A DNA stretch of 64,000 nucleotides from an uncultured bacterium (GTDB lineage: Bacteria > Bacteroidota > Bacteroidia > Bacteroidales > Bacteroidaceae), in the NCBI GenBank assembly GCA_905216095.1, contig CAJMSQ010000003.1:1-64000 (forward strand), given 5' to 3'. This document shows, piece after piece, positions 50,370 to 60,571 of the stretch (its first letter is position 1; each line of letters starts with the position of its first letter). The translations under genes and the position numbers were made by a program. The notes under the pieces are model-generated. The model saw nothing but the letters and a program-made list of their open reading frames with translations. It did not search any database and was not told the DNA's origin.

Positions 50370-51665
50370 TTATTTCGCTATGATGAGGAAATAATTCTTC
50401 TTGCCGCGTTGCACGAGCAGGTACTTGCCGCCCAGCAGGTCGCTTTCGGCGATGACCTGGTCGAAGGCCGTCAGTTTTTCCTTGTTGAGGCTGACGCCGC
50501 CGCCCTGTGTCATCTTGCGCATCTCGCCTTTCGAGGGGAAGCATTGCGTGGTCTCGGCGAACAAATCGACGGCCTTGGCGCCGACTATCTGCTCCTTGGC
50601 CACTTCGAAGCGCGGCACACCGTCGAACACGCTGAGCAAAGTGGCCTCGTCAAGGCGCAACAGGCTTTCCTTGGTGGCCTTGCCGAAGAGGATGGCCGAG
50701 GCCTCAAGCGCCATTTCGTACTCTTCGCGGCCGTGGACCATGCAGGTGACTTCCTCGCCGAGGCGTTTCTGCAGCACGCGTCTGCCCGGGTCGGCGCGGT
50801 GTTCCGCTATGAGCGCGTCGATTTCCTCCTTGGGAAGCGACGTGAAAATCTTGATGTAGCGTTCCGCCTCGGCATCTCCCACGTTCAACCAGAACTGGTA
50901 GAACTTGTAAGGTGTGGTGTAACGCTTGTCCAACCATACATTCCCTTGCTCCGTCTTGCCGAACTTCTTGCCGTCGGCCTTGGTGATGAGCGGACAGGTC
51001 AGGGCGTAAGCTTCGGCTTCGTTCCCGAGTTTGCGGCGTATGAGCTCGGTACCCGTCGTTATGTTGCCCCATTGGTCGGAGCCTCCCATTTGCAGGCGGC
51101 AGTTCTTGGCTTCATAGAGATGCAGGAAGTCATATCCTTGCAACAGCTGGTAGGTGAATTCCGTGAAAGACAGTCCGTCGCTCGCCTCTCCGTTGAGACG
51201 GCGCTTCACACTGTCCTTTGCCATCATGTAGTTCACGGTGATGTGCTTTCCTATCTCGCGGGCAAAGTCGAGGAACGAGTAGCCTTTCATCCAGTCATAG
51301 TTGTTTACGAGCTCCGCAGCGTTGGGAGCGTCGCTGTCGAAGTCGAGGAAACGTGCGAGTTGCTGCTTGATGCAGGCCACGTTGTGCCGTAGCGTCTCCT
51401 CGTTCAACAGGTTCCGTTCGGCGCTTTTGCCCGAAGGGTCGCCAATCATGCCCGTGGCACCGCCCACGAGCGCAAGGGGTTTGTGTCCTGAACGCTGGAA
51501 ATGACGCAGCATCATTACACCGCAGAGGTGGCCGATGTGCAGGGAGTCGGCCGTAGGGTCTATGCCGAGGTAGGCTGTCACCATTCCCTTTTCGAGCAGT
51601 TCCTCGGTTCCGGGCATCATCTGGTGGAGCATTCCGCGCCACCGTAGTTCTTCTACAAAGTTCAT
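50370..51665 (-). CDS. tyrS: Tyrosine-tRNA ligase
   Basis: A 431-residue class I synthetase. Seen: [20 protein letters not shown] with the HIGH motif (about 33-52), [17 protein letters not shown], the DQWGNITTG segment, the KMSKS equivalent [11 protein letters not shown] (about 233-243) and a C-terminal S4 RNA-binding domain (from about 360; [19 protein letters not shown]). Length is usual for the bacterial TyrRS with KFGKT. It is last in the parE to tyrS minus-strand run and ends before its own terminator. Confidence 0.97.
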   Translation of the reverse strand: MNFVEELRWRGMLHQMMPGTEELLEKGMVTAYLGIDPTADSLHIGHLCGVMMLRHFQRSGHKPLALVGGATGMIGDPSGKSAERNLLNEETLRHNVACIKQQLARFLDFDSDAPNAAELVNNYDWMKGYSFLDFAREIGKHITVNYMMAKDSVKRRLNGEASDGLSFTEFTYQLLQGYDFLHLYEAKNCRLQMGGSDQWGNITTGTELIRRKLGNEAEAYALTCPLITKADGKKFGKTEQGNVWLDKRYTTPYKFYQFWLNVGDAEAERYIKIFTSLPKEEIDALIAEHRADPGRRVLQKRLGEEVTCMVHGREEYEMALEASAILFGKATKESLLRLDEATLLSVFDGVPRFEVAKEQIVGAKAVDLFAETTQCFPSKGEMRKMTQGGGVSLNKEKLTAFDQVIAESDLLGGKYLLVQRGKKNYFLIIAK

Positions 51666-51717
51666 AATGTGTATTTTTTGTTTTGATATGCTTATGTTGT
51701 GTTTCCGCCGTCCGGCT

Positions 51718-52143
51718 TCACGCTGTCATGGTCTTGCGCATGGCCAGGGCCTCGTTTTCGGCGGCTTCCATTATCTCGCGCTCGCCGGGGCCTTTGTCAT
51801 TGATGCCGCAAAGGTGGAGAATGCCGTGTATGATGACGCGGTGAAGCTCTTCGTCGTAGTCTTTGTCGAATTTCTCGGCATTCGAACGCACCGTGTCGAG
51901 GCTGATGAACAGGTCGCCGGCTATCACGTCGCCCTCGGTATAGTCGAAGGTGATGATGTCCGTATAGTAGTCGTGCTCGAGATACTGCCGATTGACACGG
52001 AGTATCTCTTCGTCGTCGCAGAATACGTAGGCTATCTCGCCTGCCCGCCGTCCATGTGCCGCGGCCACGGCACGTACCCACGCCGATGTGGCGCGGCGGG
52101 GAATGCGAGGCATACGGACGTTGATGGTGTTATAGGTTATCAT
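51718..52143 (-). CDS. ybeY: Endoribonuclease YbeY (rRNA maturation factor)
   Basis: A 141-residue metal-dependent RNase for 16S rRNA maturation and ribosome quality control. The zinc motif [16 protein letters not shown] matches H-G-x-L-H-L-x-G-x-D-H closely, with the last metal ligand region [10 protein letters not shown] after it. It also has YIIT-like DIITFDY and [10 protein letters not shown] segments. The ATG at 52143 is the family start; an Arg-rich in-frame extension upstream overlaps ruvB and is not real. It lies between ruvB and tyrS. Confidence 0.93.
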   Translation of the reverse strand: MITYNTINVRMPRIPRRATSAWVRAVAAAHGRRAGEIAYVFCDDEEILRVNRQYLEHDYYTDIITFDYTEGDVIAGDLFISLDTVRSNAEKFDKDYDEELHRVIIHGILHLCGINDKGPGEREIMEAAENEALAMRKTMTA

Positions 52144-52229
52144 GCGTGTTTTGTTAGGGTTGGTGGAAAGTTTTCCGACGGCTGTCGCTGCATGAACGGG
52201 CCCGGTGTCCCGTACAAGCCGGACGGCCG

Positions 52230-53279
52230 TCAGAAGAGGGTGGGCTGTTGCGGCGGGATGCGTCCGCCGGTGTAGGGACTGCGGCCCAGGTGCTCGTAAG
52301 CCAGCTCCGTGACTTCCCTTCCTCTCGGGGTACGTCGGATGAAGCCCTCTTTGATGAGGAACGGTTCGTACACTTCCTCGAGCGTACCGGGGTCTTCGCC
52401 GATGGCGGTCGCTATGGTAGTGACGCCTACCGGCCCGCCTTTGAATTTGTCTATGATGGTCAGCAGGATTTTGTTGTCCGTCTCGTCCAGCCCATAACGG
52501 TCTATGTTGAGCGCTTCGAGTGCATATCGTGCTATCGGGGTGTCGATGCGGCCGTTCCCTTTCACCTGTGCGAAGTCCCTGACGCGGCGCAACAGCGCGT
52601 TGGCTATACGGGGCGTTCCGCGGCTCCGGCCTGCTATTTCGACCGCTGCGTGCTGTTCGATGGGCACATCCAGTATGTCGGCCGAGCGACAAATGATGTC
52701 CTGCAGCGTGGCGGCGTCGTAGTATTCGAGATGCAGGTTGATGCCGAAGCGTGCCCGCAGGGGAGCGGTGAGCAGGCCGCTTCTCGTCGTCGCTCCGATA
52801 AGGGTGAACGGGTTCAGGTCTATCTGGATGCTGCGTGCCGCCGGCCCGCGGTCTATCATGATGTCGATGCGGTAGTCTTCCATGGCGGAATAGAGATATT
52901 CCTCCACGATGGGCGACAGCCGGTGTATCTCGTCGATGAACAACACGTCGTTCGGTTCGAGCGATGTCAGCAGACCGGCAAGGTCGCCCGGCTTGTCGAG
53001 CACCGGCCCCGAGGTGATTTTGAATCCTACCCCCAGCTCGTTGGCTATTATGTTGGAGAGCGTCGTTTTTCCCAGGCCGGGAGGGCCGTGCAACAAGGTG
53101 TGGTCGAGCGGTTCGCCACGGTACTTGGCCGCCTCTACGAACACGCTAAGATTTTCCACCACCTTCTGCTGTCCGCTGAAGTCGCCGAAAGACAGCGGGC
53201 GCAGGGCATTCTCGAAATCCTTCTCCGAGGCTGTCGGCGTCTGTTGCTCCGTTCGGATGTCAAAGGTGTCTTCTGTCAT
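52230..53279 (-). CDS. ruvB: Holliday junction branch migration helicase RuvB
   Basis: A 349-residue AAA+ motor that drives branch migration with RuvA and RuvC. Seen: [19 protein letters not shown], Walker [16 protein letters not shown] (about 65-79), Walker [12 protein letters not shown], the sensor [19 protein letters not shown] with the Arg finger, and the winged helix end [17 protein letters not shown]. Its ATG overlaps the stop of the S41 peptidase gene by four bases (ATGA). Confidence 0.97.
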   Translation of the reverse strand: MTEDTFDIRTEQQTPTASEKDFENALRPLSFGDFSGQQKVVENLSVFVEAAKYRGEPLDHTLLHGPPGLGKTTLSNIIANELGVGFKITSGPVLDKPGDLAGLLTSLEPNDVLFIDEIHRLSPIVEEYLYSAMEDYRIDIMIDRGPAARSIQIDLNPFTLIGATTRSGLLTAPLRARFGINLHLEYYDAATLQDIICRSADILDVPIEQHAAVEIAGRSRGTPRIANALLRRVRDFAQVKGNGRIDTPIARYALEALNIDRYGLDETDNKILLTIIDKFKGGPVGVTTIATAIGEDPGTLEEVYEPFLIKEGFIRRTPRGREVTELAYEHLGRSPYTGGRIPPQQPTLF

Positions 53280-54931
53280 GGTTCAGCTGTCGTTCCGGTT
53301 TTTCCCGTGCCGGAGGTAAGTTCCTCAAGGGCGCGTTTCACGATGTCGCTCCGCGTGTTGATGATGCGGAAGTACTCGTTGCGGTCCCAGATGTTGTAGG
53401 CAATGAGCGCTTTGAGCATGAAACGCAGGTCGGGCAGTGTATTTTCGAGTTCTTTGTCGTCTTTCGGTTCTATTTTCTTCTCTTTGGCTTTGGCCAGGAT
53501 GCCTTCCACGACGCTTTCGGGCACTTGGTAGGTGTCGGCGTAGGCGGAAAAGTCCTTGTATCGCCTTTTCAGTTCCTTGCGGTGCTCGTCCGCGTAGCGC
53601 AAGGTGGCTTCGTTGATGAGGTTGTTGCGTGACAGTGCGCGGTAGAACGGCGTGTAGGCCGTCGTGTCCAGCGGGACGAAGATGTCGGGCATGATACCTC
53701 CTCCGCCGTAGACGGTGCGTCCTTCGACGAGTGTCTTGTATACTTTCGTGCTGTCCAGGTGTATGCTGTCGCGCGAGGTGAGTTCGCCGTGGTCGAAGCG
53801 GTTCAGCAGGTCCTTGCCGTAGGCTTCTTTCTCGCCCTTCACGTAAGGCTTCTGTATACATCTGCCCGAAGGCGTGTAGTAGTGGCTGACGGTGAGTCGT
53901 ATCATGGAGCCGTCGGGCAGTTCGACGGGCCGCTGCACGAGTCCCTTGCCGAAAGTGCGCCGTCCCACGATGGTGCCGCGGTCGTGGTCCTGTATGGCGC
54001 CGGCTACGATTTCGGCAGCCGATGCCGTGTACTCATCCACCAGCACGCAGAGGCGTCCCGTCTCGAAGAGTCCGCCGCCCTGGGCCTTGAGTACCTGTTG
54101 CGGTGAAGTGCGTCCCTCGGTGTAGACCACCAGACTGCCGGCCTGGAGGAATTCGCTCGCCACGTCGCCTGCCGCTCCGAGGTATCCGCCGCCGTTCATC
54201 TCGAGGTCGAAGATAAGGTCGCGCATTCCCTGTTCGCGCAGCCGGCCGATGGCGTCGTGTACCTCGCGGCCCGACGTCGCGCCGAAGCGTTCGAGGTGGA
54301 TGTATCCTATGCCCGGTGCTATCATGTAGGCGGCGTCGAGCGTATTGACGGGTATCTTGTCGCGTGTAAGCTTGAAGGTCATCATTTCTTTCACGCCGTG
54401 CCGCACGACGCCCAACACCACTTTCGTACCCTTGGGCCCGCGCAACTTCCGCATGATGCTGTCCCGCTCCATCTTGACTCCCGCAATGGGCTCGCCGTCC
54501 ACGCTGACAATGCGGTCGCCCGCTATGATGCCTGCCTTTTCGCTGGGTCCTTTGGCCGTCGGCTGTATGACTACGAGCGTGTCGGCCAGCATGTTGAACT
54601 GCACACCTATGCCTTCAAAGTTTCCTTCGAGCGGCTCGTTGAGCTTCTTGGTCTGTTCCGCGTCGGAGTAGGACGAGTGCGGGTCGAGCTTTTCGAGCAT
54701 CCCGTTGATGGCATCCTCCACGAGTTTCTTCTGGTTTACGCTGTCCACGTAAAGATTCGTGATGGCCAGTTGCGCGTATTGCAGTTTGCGCATCTGCTCT
54801 ATGTCTATTTCGTTCTCGCGGTGTCCCTGGGCCGCGCACGGGAGTGTGCAGAGCAGGAAGGCGAGGACCGTGAATGCGGTGGCGAAGACGCTCTTGTGCA
54901 TCGTTTTCTTAGGGCTTTGCAACCGTTTCAT
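53276..54931 (-). CDS. S41 family C-terminal processing peptidase (CtpA-like)
   Basis: A 551-residue exported protease: signal peptide ([24 protein letters not shown]), N-terminal helices (about 45-85), a PDZ domain (about 95-180, [18 protein letters not shown] to [13 protein letters not shown]), and the S41 core with the catalytic Ser in [14 protein letters not shown] and Lys in [12 protein letters not shown]. It trims or degrades envelope proteins. An ATG ten codons later (54901) also fits the signal peptide. Its stop overlaps ruvB by four bases; a palindrome array lies just upstream. Confidence 0.92.
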   Translation of the reverse strand: MKRLQSPKKTMHKSVFATAFTVLAFLLCTLPCAAQGHRENEIDIEQMRKLQYAQLAITNLYVDSVNQKKLVEDAINGMLEKLDPHSSYSDAEQTKKLNEPLEGNFEGIGVQFNMLADTLVVIQPTAKGPSEKAGIIAGDRIVSVDGEPIAGVKMERDSIMRKLRGPKGTKVVLGVVRHGVKEMMTFKLTRDKIPVNTLDAAYMIAPGIGYIHLERFGATSGREVHDAIGRLREQGMRDLIFDLEMNGGGYLGAAGDVASEFLQAGSLVVYTEGRTSPQQVLKAQGGGLFETGRLCVLVDEYTASAAEIVAGAIQDHDRGTIVGRRTFGKGLVQRPVELPDGSMIRLTVSHYYTPSGRCIQKPYVKGEKEAYGKDLLNRFDHGELTSRDSIHLDSTKVYKTLVEGRTVYGGGGIMPDIFVPLDTTAYTPFYRALSRNNLINEATLRYADEHRKELKRRYKDFSAYADTYQVPESVVEGILAKAKEKKIEPKDDKELENTLPDLRFMLKALIAYNIWDRNEYFRIINTRSDIVKRALEELTSGTGKTGTTAEP

Positions 54932-54945
54932 ACTTAGAGAGTTTC

Positions 54946-55023
54946 CTACATGGCTTGTAGTTTTTCCTATCCCTATGATAGTTTTTTCTACATGGCATGT
55001 AGTTTTTCTTAGATGCCATGTAG
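54946..55023. repeat. Array of four palindromes, exact 21-bp period
   Basis: Units start at 54946, 54967, 54988 and 55009, each 15 bp. The second unit (CTATCCCTATGATAG) has changed in the middle but keeps matching ends (CTATC/GATAG), which suggests that the ends are under constraint. Spacers are TTTTTC, TTTTTT, TTTTTC. It lies between coaD and the ctpA-like gene, in what is otherwise one operon, 15 bp before the ATG. Confidence 0.87.
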
Positions 55024-55068
55024 AAAATGCCATGTCGCATGTGCCCTTTTCGGGGAGTATCGTGGTGT

Positions 55069-55542
55069 TCATTTTTCCTTGTGTTCGTTGTTCTTTTTCT
55101 GTGGGGGAAGGAAGTCTTTCACGTCCTTTCCGAAAGCTATCAGTTCGCGGACGACGCTCGACGATATGCTCGAGAATTGCGGCTCGGTGAAAAGCAGCAC
55201 GGTCTCTATGCCCGCCAGCCTGTGGTTCATGTTTGCGATGTCGCGTTCGTATTCAAAGTCCTTCACGCTGCGCAGTCCGCGCAGGATGAAGCCCGCCCCG
55301 CATCGGCGGGCCAGGTCTATGGTCAGGTCGTCGTAGGCCACGACGCGCACACGCGGCTCGCCGGCGTAGCAGGCCTGTATCTGCGCCACGCGCTCTTCGG
55401 GGGAGTAGAGCGTGCGCTTGTTCTCGTTGATGCCCACGCCTATCACGATTTCGTCGAACAGGGGCAGCCCGCGTTCCACGATGCTGGCATGTCCTACGGT
55501 GAAGGGGTCGAACGAACCGGGAAATATGGCAATCTTTTTCAT
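55069..55542 (-). CDS. coaD: Phosphopantetheine adenylyltransferase
   Basis: A 157-residue enzyme of coenzyme A synthesis (phosphopantetheine plus ATP gives dephospho-CoA). [20 protein letters not shown] at the start carries the T/HxGH nucleotidyltransferase motif; [13 protein letters not shown] (about 92-104) and the [10 protein letters not shown] segment (about 129-138) complete the active site. Its ATG overlaps the parE stop by four bases. Downstream the palindrome array separates it from the ctpA-like gene. Confidence 0.97.
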   Translation of the reverse strand: MKKIAIFPGSFDPFTVGHASIVERGLPLFDEIVIGVGINENKRTLYSPEERVAQIQACYAGEPRVRVVAYDDLTIDLARRCGAGFILRGLRSVKDFEYERDIANMNHRLAGIETVLLFTEPQFSSISSSVVRELIAFGKDVKDFLPPQKKNNEHKEK

Positions 55543-57596
55543 TGTGCGTCTTCTTCGTCCTCCTCGGCCGGGTCTTCTTCCACTACAAGGTTGTCGATGA
55601 TGAAGTTCTGGCGTTCCATGGTGTTTTTGCCCATGTAATATTCGAGCAGCTCCTTGACCTGGTCGCTTTTGTGCAGCGTCACCCGGTCCAGCCGCATGTC
55701 CGGCCCGATGAAGTGCTTGAACTCGTCGGCCGAAATCTCGCCCAGTCCCTTGAACCGCGTTATCTCGGGGTCGGGGCTCAGGCGTTCGATGGCCGACAGG
55801 CGTTCCTCTTCGGTGTAACAGTATACGGTTTCGAATTCCGAGCGGTCGGAACTTTTCGCCTTCTTGAGTACGGCCGCGCCGGCACTCTTGTCGTCCACGT
55901 TGTGCACCTTGGCCGCGCCGCGCACCTTCTTCTTCTTGTTCCTGACGCGGAACAAGGGCGTCTGGAGTATGTACACGTGTCCTTTCTTGATAAGGTCGGG
56001 GAAGAATTGCAGGAAGAAAGTAATCATCAGCAGGCGGATGTGCATGCCGTCCACGTCGGCGTCGGTGGCTACGATGACCTTGTTGTAGCGCAGGCCGTCA
56101 AGCCCGTCCTCGATGTTGAGGGCCGCCTGCAGCAGATTGAATTCCTCGTTCTCGTACACGACTTTCTTGGTCAGCCCGAAGCAGTTCAGCGGTTTGCCCC
56201 TCAGGGAAAATACCGCTTGGGTGTTCACGTCGCGGCTCTTCGTGATGGAGCCGCTCGCCGAGTCGCCTTCCGTGATGAAGATGGCCGATTCCGCGCGCAG
56301 GTCGTTCTCTTCTTCTCCCTTGCGGGCCTTGGGTGCGGGGTCGTTCAAGTGGACCCGGCAGTCGCGCAACTTGCGGTTGTGCAAGTTTGCCTTTTTCGCG
56401 CGTTCGCGGGCCAGTTTCGTCACGCCCGCGATGGCTTTCCGTTCCTTCTCGCTCTCCTGTATTTTCTGCTGGATGACTTCCGCCACGTCGAGATGCTTAT
56501 GCAGGTAATTGTCCACGTTCTCTTTGACGAAGTCTCCCACGAATTTGTTTACGCTGACGCCCGACAGCGGGAACGGATTGCCGTGCATGTCCTTGTCGGG
56601 TGCCATGGTGAGCGAACCGAGCTTTATCTTGGTCTGACTTTCAAAGAGCGGCTCGATGACGCGCACCGCGATAGCGGCCACCAGCCCGTTGCGCACGTCC
56701 TGTACGTCGAAGTTCTTGCCGAAATATTCCTTGATGGCGCGCGCTATGTGCTCTTTGAACGCGCTCTGGTGCGTTCCGCCCTGTGTCGTGTGCTGCCCGT
56801 TCACGAACGAGTAGTACTCCTCGCCGTATTGCGGGGTGTGCGTGAAGGCTATGTCTATGCCGTCGCCCTGCAGATGCACGATGGGGTAAAGCCCGGCCGC
56901 CGTCATGTTGTCGTTCAGCAGGTCTTCCAGTCCGTTACGACTGATGATGCGCCGCCCGTTATAGAAGATAGCCAGTCCGGTGTTCAGGTAAGTGTAGTTG
57001 CGGAGCATATTCTCCACGAACTCCGGGCGGAACCGGTAGCCGTTGAACAGTTCCGGGTCCGGCTCGAAGTAGATAAACGTTCCGTTCTCCTCTTCCGTGT
57101 CGCCCTCGGTTTCGCTTACGAGCCGTCCGCAGTCGAATACGGCCTCGTGCATGCGTCCGTCGCGCACGCTTCGCGCCGTGAACTTGCGGCTGAGCGCGTT
57201 CACGGCCTTCAGACCCACGCCGTTCATGCCCACGGAAGCCGTGAAGACGGCCGTGTCATACTTTCCGCCCGTGTTGAGCTTCGACACCGCGTCCACGAGC
57301 TTGCCCAAGGGGATGCCGCGTCCGTAGTCGCGCACCTCGGCCGTCATGTCGTCGGCGATGTTCACCTCGATGCGTTTGCCGAAGCCCTCGTTGAATTCGT
57401 CGATGCTGTTGTCGATGGTTTCTTTCAGCAGCACGTAGATGCCGTCCTCGGCGTGCGAGCCGTCGCCCAGGCGTCCGATGTACATTCCCGGGCGTCTGCG
57501 GATGTGCTCCACGCCTTCGAGCGTGCGTATGTTGTCTTCCGTGTATTCGCCGGCGGGGCGAACGGGTGCGGGAATCTTTTCTTCTTCCATACACAT
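55539..57596 (-). CDS. parE: DNA topoisomerase IV subunit B
   Basis: A 685-residue type II topoisomerase ATPase subunit. GHKL ATPase: [15 protein letters not shown] (about 59), [23 protein letters not shown] and [14 protein letters not shown]; then the transducer and a TOPRIM domain with [14 protein letters not shown] and [14 protein letters not shown]. The missing long insertions and the short length favour ParE over GyrB. An alternative ATG two codons later (57590) is also possible. It overlaps coaD by four bases; 57 bp separate it from the acyltransferase gene before it. Confidence 0.92.
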   Translation of the reverse strand: MCMEEEKIPAPVRPAGEYTEDNIRTLEGVEHIRRRPGMYIGRLGDGSHAEDGIYVLLKETIDNSIDEFNEGFGKRIEVNIADDMTAEVRDYGRGIPLGKLVDAVSKLNTGGKYDTAVFTASVGMNGVGLKAVNALSRKFTARSVRDGRMHEAVFDCGRLVSETEGDTEEENGTFIYFEPDPELFNGYRFRPEFVENMLRNYTYLNTGLAIFYNGRRIISRNGLEDLLNDNMTAAGLYPIVHLQGDGIDIAFTHTPQYGEEYYSFVNGQHTTQGGTHQSAFKEHIARAIKEYFGKNFDVQDVRNGLVAAIAVRVIEPLFESQTKIKLGSLTMAPDKDMHGNPFPLSGVSVNKFVGDFVKENVDNYLHKHLDVAEVIQQKIQESEKERKAIAGVTKLARERAKKANLHNRKLRDCRVHLNDPAPKARKGEEENDLRAESAIFITEGDSASGSITKSRDVNTQAVFSLRGKPLNCFGLTKKVVYENEEFNLLQAALNIEDGLDGLRYNKVIVATDADVDGMHIRLLMITFFLQFFPDLIKKGHVYILQTPLFRVRNKKKKVRGAAKVHNVDDKSAGAAVLKKAKSSDRSEFETVYCYTEEERLSAIERLSPDPEITRFKGLGEISADEFKHFIGPDMRLDRVTLHKSDQVKELLEYYMGKNTMERQNFIIDNLVVEEDPAEEDEEDAQ

Positions 57597-57653
57597 ATAT
57601 TATATATAGGCGTTACGGCCTTCCGGTCGTGCCGGTGTGCCGTGTCGTCGCAT

Positions 57654-58787
57654 TCAGATGTCCGCCTTGTAACACCTTCTGCGCTTGTGCTGTTCGGTCC
57701 TGAAGTACTGCCACTGGCTCTGTACCTTCTCGTTCAGTTCCAGTTCGGGGTTGCTCTCGGCATACTCGAATCCCATCTGCTGGTAAACGGGTATCAGGTC
57801 GGTGAAGAGCAGGGCGTTCACGCCTTTGTTCTGGTAATCGGGGCGTACGGCCACGAGCAGCAGGTCGAGCACCTTGGGCCGTCGCCACATCAGGGCTTTC
57901 AGCAGGTGATACCAGCCCAGCGGGAAGAGTTTGCCGCGGGCCCGTTGCAACGCGCGCGACAGCGAGGGCATCGAGATGCCTACCGCCACCAGCTCGCCCT
58001 CGGCGTTTTCGACGAGTGTCACCATGCGGAGGTCGAGCACAGGCACGTACATATTGACATACTGGTCAATCTGCCGTTCCGTCATGCGCGAAAAGTTGAA
58101 CAGCGGGGCGTAAGCGTCGTTGATGAGGCGGAAAATCTCGTGGCCTATGCCGCTGCGGCGTATTTCCCGCTTGCTTGTGAGCTTGCGGATGCGCAGGCCG
58201 TGCTTGCGGGCTATGATGTCGGAGATGCGTTGGTGCTTTTCGGGGATTTCCTCGGGTATGTAGATTTTCCATTCCACCCAGTCGGCCGATTTTACCAGCC
58301 CGAGCCGTTCCATGTGTTCCGGGTAGTAGGGATAATTATATATCGTGGCCATCGTGGACAGCTGGTCGAAACCTTCCACCAGCATACCTTCCGCGTCCAT
58401 GTCGGTGAAGCCCAGCGGCCCCTCAATCTCTTCCATGCCGCGCTCCCTGCCCCACTGCTTGACCGTGTCTATCAGGGCGCGGCTCACTTCCTCGTCGTCC
58501 GTGAAGTCTATCCACCCGAAGCGCACCACCTTGCGGCCCCACGTCTCGTTGGCCCGCCGGTTGATGATGGCGGCCACGCGGCCCACGGCCTTCCCGTCGC
58601 GGTAAGCCATGAAATAGTCGGCCTCGCAAAACTCGAAAGCCGCGTTGCGCCGCGGCGAGAACGTGTTCAGCATGTCGTCGTACAGGTCGGGGACGGACTG
58701 TGCGTTGTCTTTGTAAAATTCGTAGTTGAAACGGATGAACTTCTTCAGTTCCCCGCGTGTGGTCACTCGTTTGATTTCTACGGACAT
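57654..58787 (-). CDS. GNAT-fold N-acyltransferase-like protein
   Basis: A 377-residue protein in two parts. Residues 1-190 hold a GNAT-like unit (YFMAYRDGKAVGRVAAIINR, then EEIEGPLGFTDMDAEGMLVEGFD, and YNYPYYPEHMERLGLVKSADWVEWKI); residues 195-365 hold a second one with VRPDYQNKGVNALLFTDLIPVYQQMGFEYAE, where the acetyl-CoA loop is R/Q-x-x-G-V-like. Similar genes are widespread in Bacteroidales; the substrate is unknown. A -7 box TACCTTTG lies 62 bp upstream. It may be the first gene of the run that continues with parE. Confidence 0.8.
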   Translation of the reverse strand: MSVEIKRVTTRGELKKFIRFNYEFYKDNAQSVPDLYDDMLNTFSPRRNAAFEFCEADYFMAYRDGKAVGRVAAIINRRANETWGRKVVRFGWIDFTDDEEVSRALIDTVKQWGRERGMEEIEGPLGFTDMDAEGMLVEGFDQLSTMATIYNYPYYPEHMERLGLVKSADWVEWKIYIPEEIPEKHQRISDIIARKHGLRIRKLTSKREIRRSGIGHEIFRLINDAYAPLFNFSRMTERQIDQYVNMYVPVLDLRMVTLVENAEGELVAVGISMPSLSRALQRARGKLFPLGWYHLLKALMWRRPKVLDLLLVAVRPDYQNKGVNALLFTDLIPVYQQMGFEYAESNPELELNEKVQSQWQYFRTEQHKRRRCYKADI

Positions 58788-58848
58788 GGGGTCTCGGTTA
58801 AAGGTTTGTGTGCGGTCTGTTTTTCACGGAAGCACACCGTTTGCGCCG

Positions 58849-58856
58849 CAAAGGTA
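58849..58856 (-). promoter_or_regulatory. Probable promoter -7 element of the acyltransferase-parE run
   Basis: The minus strand reads TACCTTTG, with a leader of about 58 nt. No matching -33 was found at the right distance. Confidence 0.5.
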
Positions 58857-59038
58857 ATCATTTTTTTCGACAAGCCGGCTTCCGCCGCCTGTTTCTGCAT
58901 CCTGTTTCCGTCGCCCGCGGGCCGGGAATGTGGGGCCGGGGAAAAACGCCGCGTGGCGGTCCGCCGCCGACGGTTTTGTGCCTTCTGTTTCCGCTTAAAA
59001 CAGGGGTACTTGTAACTAACTGTCGGACAAGTGGATAC

Positions 59039-59116
59039 CTACATGGCATGTAGTTCGAACTACAAGCCATGTAGTTTTTCTTAGAAGCCATGTAGGAAAA
59101 ACTACATGCCATGTAG
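59039..59116. repeat. Array of four palindromes, exact 21-bp period, between divergent genes
   Basis: Units at 59039, 59060, 59081 and 59102, 15 bp each (CTACATGGCATGTAG, CTACAAGCCATGTAG, TTAGAAGCCATGTAG, CTACATGCCATGTAG). Spacers are TTCGAA, TTTTTC and GAAAAA, each followed by the matching orientation. It lies upstream of both the acyltransferase and SpmAB genes, the only array in a divergent promoter region. Confidence 0.87.
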
Positions 59117-59160
59117 GAAAACGTACCCCGAAGCCCGCGCATTCCGCCTCCCCGACGGAC

Positions 59161-59184
59161 CGTCCGGAATGCGGCTTCCGGACG
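59161..59184. repeat. Short inverted repeat upstream of the SpmAB-like gene
   Basis: CGTCCGGAA (59161-59169) pairs with TTCCGGACG (59176-59184) over a 6-nt loop, 60 bp before the -7 box. It has no T-run. Possible operator or structural hairpin; nothing more can be said. Confidence 0.4.
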
Positions 59185-59245
59185 CTCCGGACCGGTGCCG
59201 TGCGCGCTTTTTTCCCCATAATGTTTTTTTATGCCGATTAATCCT

Positions 59246-59253
59246 TACCTTTG
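59246..59253 (+). promoter_or_regulatory. SpmAB-like gene promoter -7 element
   Basis: TACCTTTG, 23 bp before the ATG at 59277, so the leader is about 19 nt. Confidence 0.6.
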
Positions 59254-59276
59254 CAAGTTGAAAAAATGTGCTGAGC

Positions 59277-60509
59277 ATGGTTCTGAACTACATTTGGATA
59301 GCTTTTTTCCTGATAGCCTTTGCGGTTGCGGTCGTCAAGATGCTTTTTTGCGGCGACTTGTCCGTATTTCCCGCCATCATGAACTCCACGTTCGACACCG
59401 CCAGGACGGCGTTCGAGATTTCGCTCGGCCTGACGGGCGTGCTTTCGCTGTGGCTCGGCATCATGAAGATAGGCGAGCGCGCCGGAGTCATCAATGTGTT
59501 GGCCCGTCTGACCGCCCCCGTGCTGTCCAAACTCTTTCCCGGCATTCCGAAGGGGCATCCCGTCATGGGCAACATGTTCATGAACATCTCCGCCAACATG
59601 CTGGGGCTGGACAACGCCGCGACACCGCTCGGCCTCAAGGCGATGGAGCGGCTTCAGGAACTGAATGACAGGAAGGACACGGCGTCCGACGCCATGATCA
59701 TGTTCCTGGTGCTCAACACCAGCGGCCTGACCATCATTCCCGTGAGCATCATGGTGTACAGGGCGCAGATGGGTGCGGCGCAGCCTGCGGACGTGTTTGT
59801 TCCGCTGCTCATATCGACGTTCTTTTCCACGCTGGCCGGCATCGTCGTCACGTCGCTCTGCCAGCGCATCAATCTGCTCGACCGCCGGCTGCTCCTGACG
59901 CTGGCGGGCATGTCGCTGGCCGTGGCCGCCATCATCTGGGGATTCGCCCGTCTCGACGACACCATGATGAACACCGTGGGGACGACCACGGCCAACGTGC
60001 TGCTCTTCGCCATCATCGTCGCGTTCATCGCGGCGGGCCTCGTGAAGCGCATCAATGTCTACGAGGTGTTCGTCGAAGGCGCGAAGGACGGTTTCACCAC
60101 CGCCGTGCGCATCATCCCTTACCTCGTGGCCATGCTCGTGGCCATAGGCGTGTTCCGTGCCAGCGGGGCGATGGACTGGCTCATCGGCGGGCTGGGAAGC
60201 CTTTTCGGCCTCTTCGGCGGTAACACGGACTGGGTCGGCGCGCTGCCCACGGCACTCATGAAACCCTTGAGCGGCAGTGGCGCGCGCGGCATGATGGTGG
60301 ACGCGATGCAGACCTACGGCGTCGATTCGTTTGTCGGGCGGCTGAGCTGCATCCTGCAGGGCTCCACCGACACCACCTTCTACATACTGGCCGTCTACTT
60401 CGGCTCTGTGGGCGTCAGGCGCACGCGCCACGCCGTCGGGTGCGGACTGGCGGCCGACGCGGCGGGCATCGTGGCGGCCATACTCGTGGCCTACCTCTTC
60501 TTCGGATAG
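59277..60509 (+). CDS. Nucleoside recognition domain membrane protein (SpmA-SpmB fusion)
   Basis: A 410-residue membrane protein with two gate-like (nucleoside recognition) halves. The first (about 1-190) holds FDTARTAFEISLGLTGVLSLWLGIMKIGERAG and the NMFMNISANMLGLDNAATPLGLKAM motif of SpmA; the second (about 200-410) holds VFVEGAKDGFTTAVRIIPYLVAMLVAIG and the SGSGARGMM, ILQGSTDTTFYILAVYFGSVG motifs of SpmB. In sporeformers these are separate proteins for spore core dehydration; in Bacteroidales the fused form must do something else, perhaps transport. A GTG at 59268 is an alternative start. Confidence 0.9.
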   Translation: MVLNYIWIAFFLIAFAVAVVKMLFCGDLSVFPAIMNSTFDTARTAFEISLGLTGVLSLWLGIMKIGERAGVINVLARLTAPVLSKLFPGIPKGHPVMGNMFMNISANMLGLDNAATPLGLKAMERLQELNDRKDTASDAMIMFLVLNTSGLTIIPVSIMVYRAQMGAAQPADVFVPLLISTFFSTLAGIVVTSLCQRINLLDRRLLLTLAGMSLAVAAIIWGFARLDDTMMNTVGTTTANVLLFAIIVAFIAAGLVKRINVYEVFVEGAKDGFTTAVRIIPYLVAMLVAIGVFRASGAMDWLIGGLGSLFGLFGGNTDWVGALPTALMKPLSGSGARGMMVDAMQTYGVDSFVGRLSCILQGSTDTTFYILAVYFGSVGVRRTRHAVGCGLAADAAGIVAAILVAYLFFG

Positions 60510-60571
60510 GCCCGGCGACACCTTGGACAAGCAAAAATCCTTTTTCCTTCCGGCTATATAATATTATAGGT

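Noticed and set aside
54946..55023. CRISPR array
   Set aside because: Units are palindromic 15-mers with 6-bp, non-unique spacers; no spacer-sized unique DNA and no cas genes.
55542..59015. A 1157-codon open frame on the plus strand opposite parE and the acyltransferase gene
   Set aside because: It is a GC-rich mirror of well-supported minus-strand genes and resembles no protein family; the same holds for long frames opposite pyk, typA and pgpH.
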